Both the position numbers and the translations under genes were made by a program. A stretch of 8,750 nucleotides of DNA, taken from the NCBI GenBank assembly GCA_910576975.1, contig CAJTJY010000045.1:1-8750 (forward strand), in the 5' to 3' direction. Origin of the DNA: an uncultured Lachnospiraceae bacterium. Its GTDB lineage: Bacteria > Bacillota > Clostridia > Lachnospirales > Lachnospiraceae. Below the pieces are notes generated by a model. The model was given only the letters and a program-made list of their open reading frames with translations, was not told where the DNA came from and ran no database searches. Shown in pieces: positions 6,686 through 8,750 of this stretch. Every line of letters begins with the position of its first letter. The stretch's first letter is position 1.

Positions 6686-7189
6686 CTATCCTTGAAAAAT
6701 ACCCAACTGGGGAGGAAAAAATGTGAATATAAAAAAGCAGGCGGCGAGCAAGAGTGCAAAAAGCCAGGGAAGAAAAGGGCTTTTGTGTTGCTTGCATTGA
6801 GAAGCCGTCCGGTATACGACAAAGAAAGCCAGGATAACGCTGAGATAAAAAATTAAAATGTCTATGATCATGCAGTTTCTGCCAAGAATGCCCGAATAAG
6901 TGTAGAAGAGAACTGGAATTGCCAAGGTTCCTGCAAGCAGCCCCGTAAGATAGGCAAAACAATAACAGGGGGATTCCTGCTTTAGATACTTTTTGCTCAA
7001 AAACCCGTACAGAGACATAGGAAAGAATATAAGCTTCATATGTTCCCAGATAGATTCGCTGACAGGGGTGAATAGTCCTGCCAGAACGTTCTCGCCCGTC
7101 CACTCATAGAAAAAATGGGCAAGGGTACCGAAAAAGGAAGTGAATAAGATTCCGATAATTAGGACATGTTTTAATTGGCTACTCTGCAT
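6686..7189 (-). CDS. DUF6512-type integral membrane protein
   Basis: A 167-residue membrane protein with about five hydrophobic helices (roughly 9-28, 47-66, 80-97, 105-128 and 142-160). The motif FTPVSESIWEHMKLIFFP (40-57) and the C-terminal FTFFPPQLGIF fit the DUF6512 family of Clostridia, whose function is not known to me. The start was set at 7189 because AGAGGAG lies six bases upstream; an earlier in-frame ATG at 7210 has no ribosome binding site, and this site is inside its codons. The gene follows thiT on the same strand with an 80-bp gap and could be the second gene of that transcript. An inverted repeat at 7196-7245 can cover its ribosome binding site. Family call from recognition of motifs, without a search. 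Confidence 0.8.
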   Translation of the reverse strand: MQSSQLKHVLIIGILFTSFFGTLAHFFYEWTGENVLAGLFTPVSESIWEHMKLIFFPMSLYGFLSKKYLKQESPCYCFAYLTGLLAGTLAIPVLFYTYSGILGRNCMIIDILIFYLSVILAFFVVYRTASQCKQHKSPFLPWLFALLLAACFFIFTFFPPQLGIFQG

Positions 7190-7195
7190 AAAAAG

Positions 7196-7245
7196 CTCCT
7201 CTTCTGACATATAGAATCTAATGATTATTATATGCAGCAGAGGAG
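7196..7245 (-). promoter_or_regulatory. Inverted repeat that can sequester the ribosome binding site of the DUF6512 gene
   Basis: On the minus strand CTCCTCTGCTG (7245-7235) can pair with CAGAAGAGGAG (7206-7196), ten of eleven positions, with a 28-nt loop. The right arm contains the Shine-Dalgarno AGAGGAG and is followed by CTTTTT and the ATG. The same structure also resembles a weak intrinsic terminator after thiT. A TATAAT box lies in the loop region (7232-7227), without a convincing -35 box. Confidence 0.45.
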
Positions 7246-7269
7246 AAAATATTTACAGATAATGATACA

Positions 7270-7950
7270 TTATTCAGAAAGAGCCATCTGCTTTACTTGT
7301 GCCAATGCTTTTGAGACTGGAGGCAGTGCAATCAGAATTAGCGTGATCACAGCTTCAGCGCCAAGATAAGAACCATTATATAGAAAAGAGTAAAGCGGCG
7401 CCGCCATATTTTCAGGAGCATATGAGGCGAAGAATATGATGCCGGATAAGAAAGAGAAGAACAAGCGTCCGAGAACCCCGGCAAGGTAGCCTTTTATCAG
7501 TCCGTGTTTTTGATTGCCAAAGAAACCAGACAGGCCAAGAGCGCCAAACGCAAGAGGATAATCTGTAAGCATCTGTGGCAGAGTATAAAAAATGGGTTCT
7601 AATATGAATTGCAACAGCCCATAAGCAATTGCTGTCATCAGTCCGGCATAAGGACCGAACCAATAGCCAATAAGGACAATAAAAAGCATGCTAAGAAGCG
7701 TGACCGATCCTCCCATGGGCATTTCGAACAATTTTACCATGGAAGCAACCATGGCAAGCGCTATGGCAGAGGATGAGAACACAAGCTGCTTCGTGGTAGC
7801 TTTTCCAGAATGAGAATTTTTATAGCGCATTCCAAGGGCTACAATAATTAGAAAGGCGACCATTGCTGTCACAGTGAGAATCCCTGTAGTGGTAAGGCGG
7901 ACGGCATTGTCGTTCCATTCATTGGTTGGGGATGCAAAAAAGTTATTCAT
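7270..7950 (-). CDS. thiT: Thiamine-binding S-component of an ECF transporter
   Basis: Substrate-binding membrane subunit that, with a shared EcfA/A'/T energising module encoded elsewhere, imports thiamine. Family landmarks are MPMGGSVTLLSM (77-88), TLPQMLTDYPLAFGALGL (123-140), SGIIFFASYAP (169-179) and LYSFLYNGSYLGAEA (186-200, with Tyr187 and Asn192). AxxxA spacing (Ala62, Ala66) in the first core helix matches the region used for docking to EcfT. At 226 residues it is longer than the usual 180-200: an extra N-terminal helix (about 20-42) precedes the six core helices. The start is supported by GGAGG (7965-7961) ten bases upstream. An oddity is Ser166, where characterised ThiT proteins have a thiamine-contacting His just before the SG pair. 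Specificity is therefore likely but not proved. Confidence 0.88.
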   Translation of the reverse strand: MNNFFASPTNEWNDNAVRLTTTGILTVTAMVAFLIIVALGMRYKNSHSGKATTKQLVFSSSAIALAMVASMVKLFEMPMGGSVTLLSMLFIVLIGYWFGPYAGLMTAIAYGLLQFILEPIFYTLPQMLTDYPLAFGALGLSGFFGNQKHGLIKGYLAGVLGRLFFSFLSGIIFFASYAPENMAAPLYSFLYNGSYLGAEAVITLILIALPPVSKALAQVKQMALSE

Positions 7951-7993
7951 AAAAAGTATTCCTCCATAAGTAAAAAAGTTTTTTCATTGTTCT

Positions 7994-8023
7994 ATTCTAA
8001 GGGGTTTTTCATAGGCATGTCAA
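7994..8023 (-). promoter_or_regulatory. Sigma-A promoter of thiT
   Basis: On the minus strand a perfect TTGACA (8023-8018) and TAGAAT (7999-7994) are separated by 18 bp. Transcription would start near 7987, giving a leader of only about 37 nt before the thiT ATG. That is too short for a TPP riboswitch, and none of its conserved boxes (CTGAGA, ACCTGA) appear in a suitable place. Confidence 0.8.
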
Positions 8024-8037
8024 TCATTATTAAACGG

Positions 8038-8226
8038 AAACAGTTTAGTCTTGCCACCATTAGGAGCGAATTGTGCTTCGTGCCCTGTAGCTATTTGTGG
8101 ATCAGCCCTGACGAAGGCAATGAACAAAAATCCTCTTTAAGCCTCAGACGGGAATGGCAAGGCAGCAAATAGCCTGCTTGGCAGGCGGACTTGTGGCTTG
8201 TTTCAGGCGTATGGGCCAAACTGTTT
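8038..8226. other. Gene-free palindromic stretch, possible structured RNA or repeat element
   Basis: No supported gene lies between the thiT promoter and the tRNA promoter. The stretch is closed by AAACAGTTT (8038-8046) and AAACTGTTT (8218-8226). Inside are a GC-rich triloop hairpin GCCTGC-TTG-GCAGGC (8172-8186) and a second small hairpin (8196-8208). Longer-range complements are CTTGCCA/TGGCAAG (8050-8056/8155-8161), CTTCGT/ACGAAG (8076-8081/8111-8116) and GCTATTTG/CAAATAGC (8090-8097/8166-8173). The last crosses the first of these, as in a pseudoknot or two alternative folds. I could not match it to a known RNA class, and the strand is uncertain. A 61-codon frame here (7987-8172) has no usable start signal. 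Confidence 0.4.
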
Positions 8227-8256
8227 TTAGAAACGGAAAAAATTTCAAAAAAGCTA

Positions 8257-8285
8257 TTGACATATTAAAAAAAGTTTGCTAGAAT
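8257..8285 (+). promoter_or_regulatory. Strong sigma-A promoter of the tRNA-Ser genes
   Basis: TTGACA (8257-8262) and TAGAAT (8280-8285) are 17 bp apart. An A-rich stretch ending AAAAAAGCTA lies directly upstream and may act as an UP element. The start site would be about 8292, nearly 60 nt before the first tRNA. Confidence 0.85.
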
Positions 8286-8350
8286 CATACATGCGCTGTT
8301 GAGAAAAGGACAAGCATCTGATACAGCCGATAAAGTGAATGATTTACTTT

Positions 8351-8436
8351 GGAGAGGTGTCCGAGTGGTTTAAGGAGCTGGTCTTGAAAACCAGTGATTC
8401 CGAAAGGGACCGTGGGTTCGAATCCCACCTTCTCCG
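8351..8436 (+). tRNA. tRNA-Ser, anticodon UGA
   Basis: Full cloverleaf of a long-variable-arm tRNA. The acceptor stem GGAGAGG (8351-8357) pairs with CTTCTCC (8429-8435), with discriminator G8436. The anticodon stem is CTGGT/ACCAG (8378-8382/8390-8394), and the loop CTTGAAA holds anticodon TGA at 8385-8387. The variable arm is long, with the GATTCC-GAAA-GGGA hairpin. The T arm is GTGGG/CCCAC with TTCGAAT. Long variable arm, G discriminator and anticodon all agree on serine (UCN codons). CCA is not encoded. Confidence 0.97.
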
Positions 8437-8451
8437 TTTAAAGAAATTATT

Positions 8452-8478
8452 TTGCTAAAACAGAGATAGTGATAAACT
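8452..8478 (+). promoter_or_regulatory. Weak promoter-like sequence between the two tRNA genes
   Basis: TTGCTA (8452-8457) and TAAACT (8473-8478) have only 15 bp between them. The -10 surroundings, GATAAACTATTC, closely resemble GATAAAATATTC in the promoter at 8619-8647, so it may be a degenerate member of the same promoter type. Read-through from the promoter at 8257 could equally supply the second tRNA. Confidence 0.35.
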
Positions 8479-8490
8479 ATTCTGCCATGT

Positions 8491-8580
8491 GGAGAAGTAC
8501 CCAAGCTGGCCGAAGGGACACCCCTGGAAAGGGTGCAGGTCGTTAATAGCGGCGCGAGGGTTCAAATCCCTCCTTCTCCG
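8491..8580 (+). tRNA. tRNA-Ser, anticodon GGA
   Basis: Second long-variable-arm tRNA. The acceptor stem GGAGAAG (8491-8497) pairs with CTTCTCC (8573-8579), with discriminator G8580. The anticodon stem is CACCC/GGGTG (8519-8523/8531-8535), and the loop CTGGAAA holds anticodon GGA at 8526-8528, reading UCC and UCU. The T arm is GAGGG/CCCTC with TTCAAAT. The variable arm is about 20 nt. CCA is not encoded. It lies 54 bp after tRNA-Ser(UGA). Confidence 0.97.
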
Positions 8581-8618
8581 CTCCTTGAAGATTTATATCA
8601 CGCAGAGTAAAAAAGTTG

Positions 8619-8647
8619 TTGACAGACAACAAAGAATGTGATAAAAT
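8619..8647 (+). promoter_or_regulatory. Upstream tandem promoter of a downstream stable-RNA operon
   Basis: TTGACA (8619-8624) and TAAAAT (8642-8647) have a 17-bp spacer, and AAAAAAGTTG lies directly upstream. No gene begins behind it before the second, similar promoter 88 bp downstream. Such tandem promoters are typical of rRNA operons. Confidence 0.85.
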
Positions 8648-8706
8648 ATTCAAGCTAGTTGCTGTCGTCGAGAAAAAATAGAGAGTAACAAAAATAAAAA
8701 AAGTTG

Positions 8707-8735
8707 TTGACAAGAGTCGAAAGATGTGATAAGCT
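8707..8735 (+). promoter_or_regulatory. Downstream tandem promoter, near-repeat of the one at 8619
   Basis: TTGACA (8707-8712) and TAAGCT (8730-8735) have a 17-bp spacer. The 16 bases AAAAAAGTTGTTGACA are identical to those at 8609-8624, and ATGTGATAA recurs around both -10 boxes. The transcript would run out of the window. Confidence 0.8.
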
Positions 8736-8750
8736 ATAGAGGTTGTCGCA

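Noticed and set aside
7987..8172. 61-codon plus-strand reading frame
   Set aside because: No ribosome binding site, overlaps the thiT promoter and the palindromic stretch, and the composition is not protein-like.
8038..8226. 6S RNA, SRP RNA or 5S rRNA
   Set aside because: The length and closing stem are vaguely 6S-like, and short words such as GTGCCCTGTA or TTTAAGCCTC recall SRP RNA and 5S rRNA. The overall conserved sequences and pairing of those RNAs are not there.
7951..8340. TPP, cobalamin, c-di-GMP, T-box or ZTP riboswitch in the gap upstream of thiT
   Set aside because: I looked on both strands for the conserved boxes and found only fragmentary resemblances such as GGTGGCAA and GGCGTATGGGCC, not complete motifs. 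The thiT promoter also lies too close to its start codon.
1..8750. CRISPR array, transposase, phage or defence genes
   Set aside because: No regularly spaced short direct repeats and no protein with such motifs were seen. The repeats present are palindromic intergenic elements and tandem promoters.

Overview
The window looks like chromosomal DNA of a low-to-moderate G+C Bacillota organism of the Clostridia class, most likely a Lachnospiraceae-type gut anaerobe. The support is strong GGAGG-type ribosome binding sites, an ECF-type thiamine S-component (ThiT), a DUF6512-type membrane protein, tRNA genes without an encoded CCA end, and A-tract/TTGACA tandem promoters at the right edge. The taxonomic call is an inference from gene content, not a database match.

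Left half (1-4640): a plus-strand vitamin B5/coenzyme A operon. The order is a PanG-type ketopantoate reductase (Rossmann + DUF2520), panB, panC, a 183-bp multi-hairpin repeat element, panD and coaBC. Together the genes take alpha-ketoisovalerate and aspartate to pantothenate (PanB, PanG, PanD, PanC). CoaBC then continues from 4'-phosphopantothenate to 4'-phosphopantetheine; pantothenate kinase is not in the window. A second, inverted copy of the repeat lies at the very left edge (1-74), so panG-panB-panC is bracketed by inverted copies. CoaBC has Asn where the well-studied enzymes have a catalytic Cys.

Middle (4641-6652): two plus-strand genes of unknown function. One is a 461-residue protein with a membrane anchor or signal segment and beta-propeller-like repeats. 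The other is a 146-residue acidic soluble protein. The first carries a terminator-like inverted repeat inside its N-terminal coding region.

Right of centre (6686-8023): two minus-strand membrane protein genes. thiT has its own good sigma-A promoter and only a short leader, with no TPP riboswitch. It is followed by a DUF6512 gene whose ribosome binding site can pair with an upstream sequence. The 400-bp gene-free stretch 7951-8350 holds the thiT promoter, a possible structured RNA or palindromic element (about 8038-8226), and a strong promoter for the tRNA genes.

Right edge (8257-8750): tRNA-Ser(UGA) and tRNA-Ser(GGA), then two near-repeat promoters 88 bp apart with no gene before the window ends. 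This tandem arrangement is typical of the region in front of a stable-RNA (rRNA) operon, which probably begins just outside the window.
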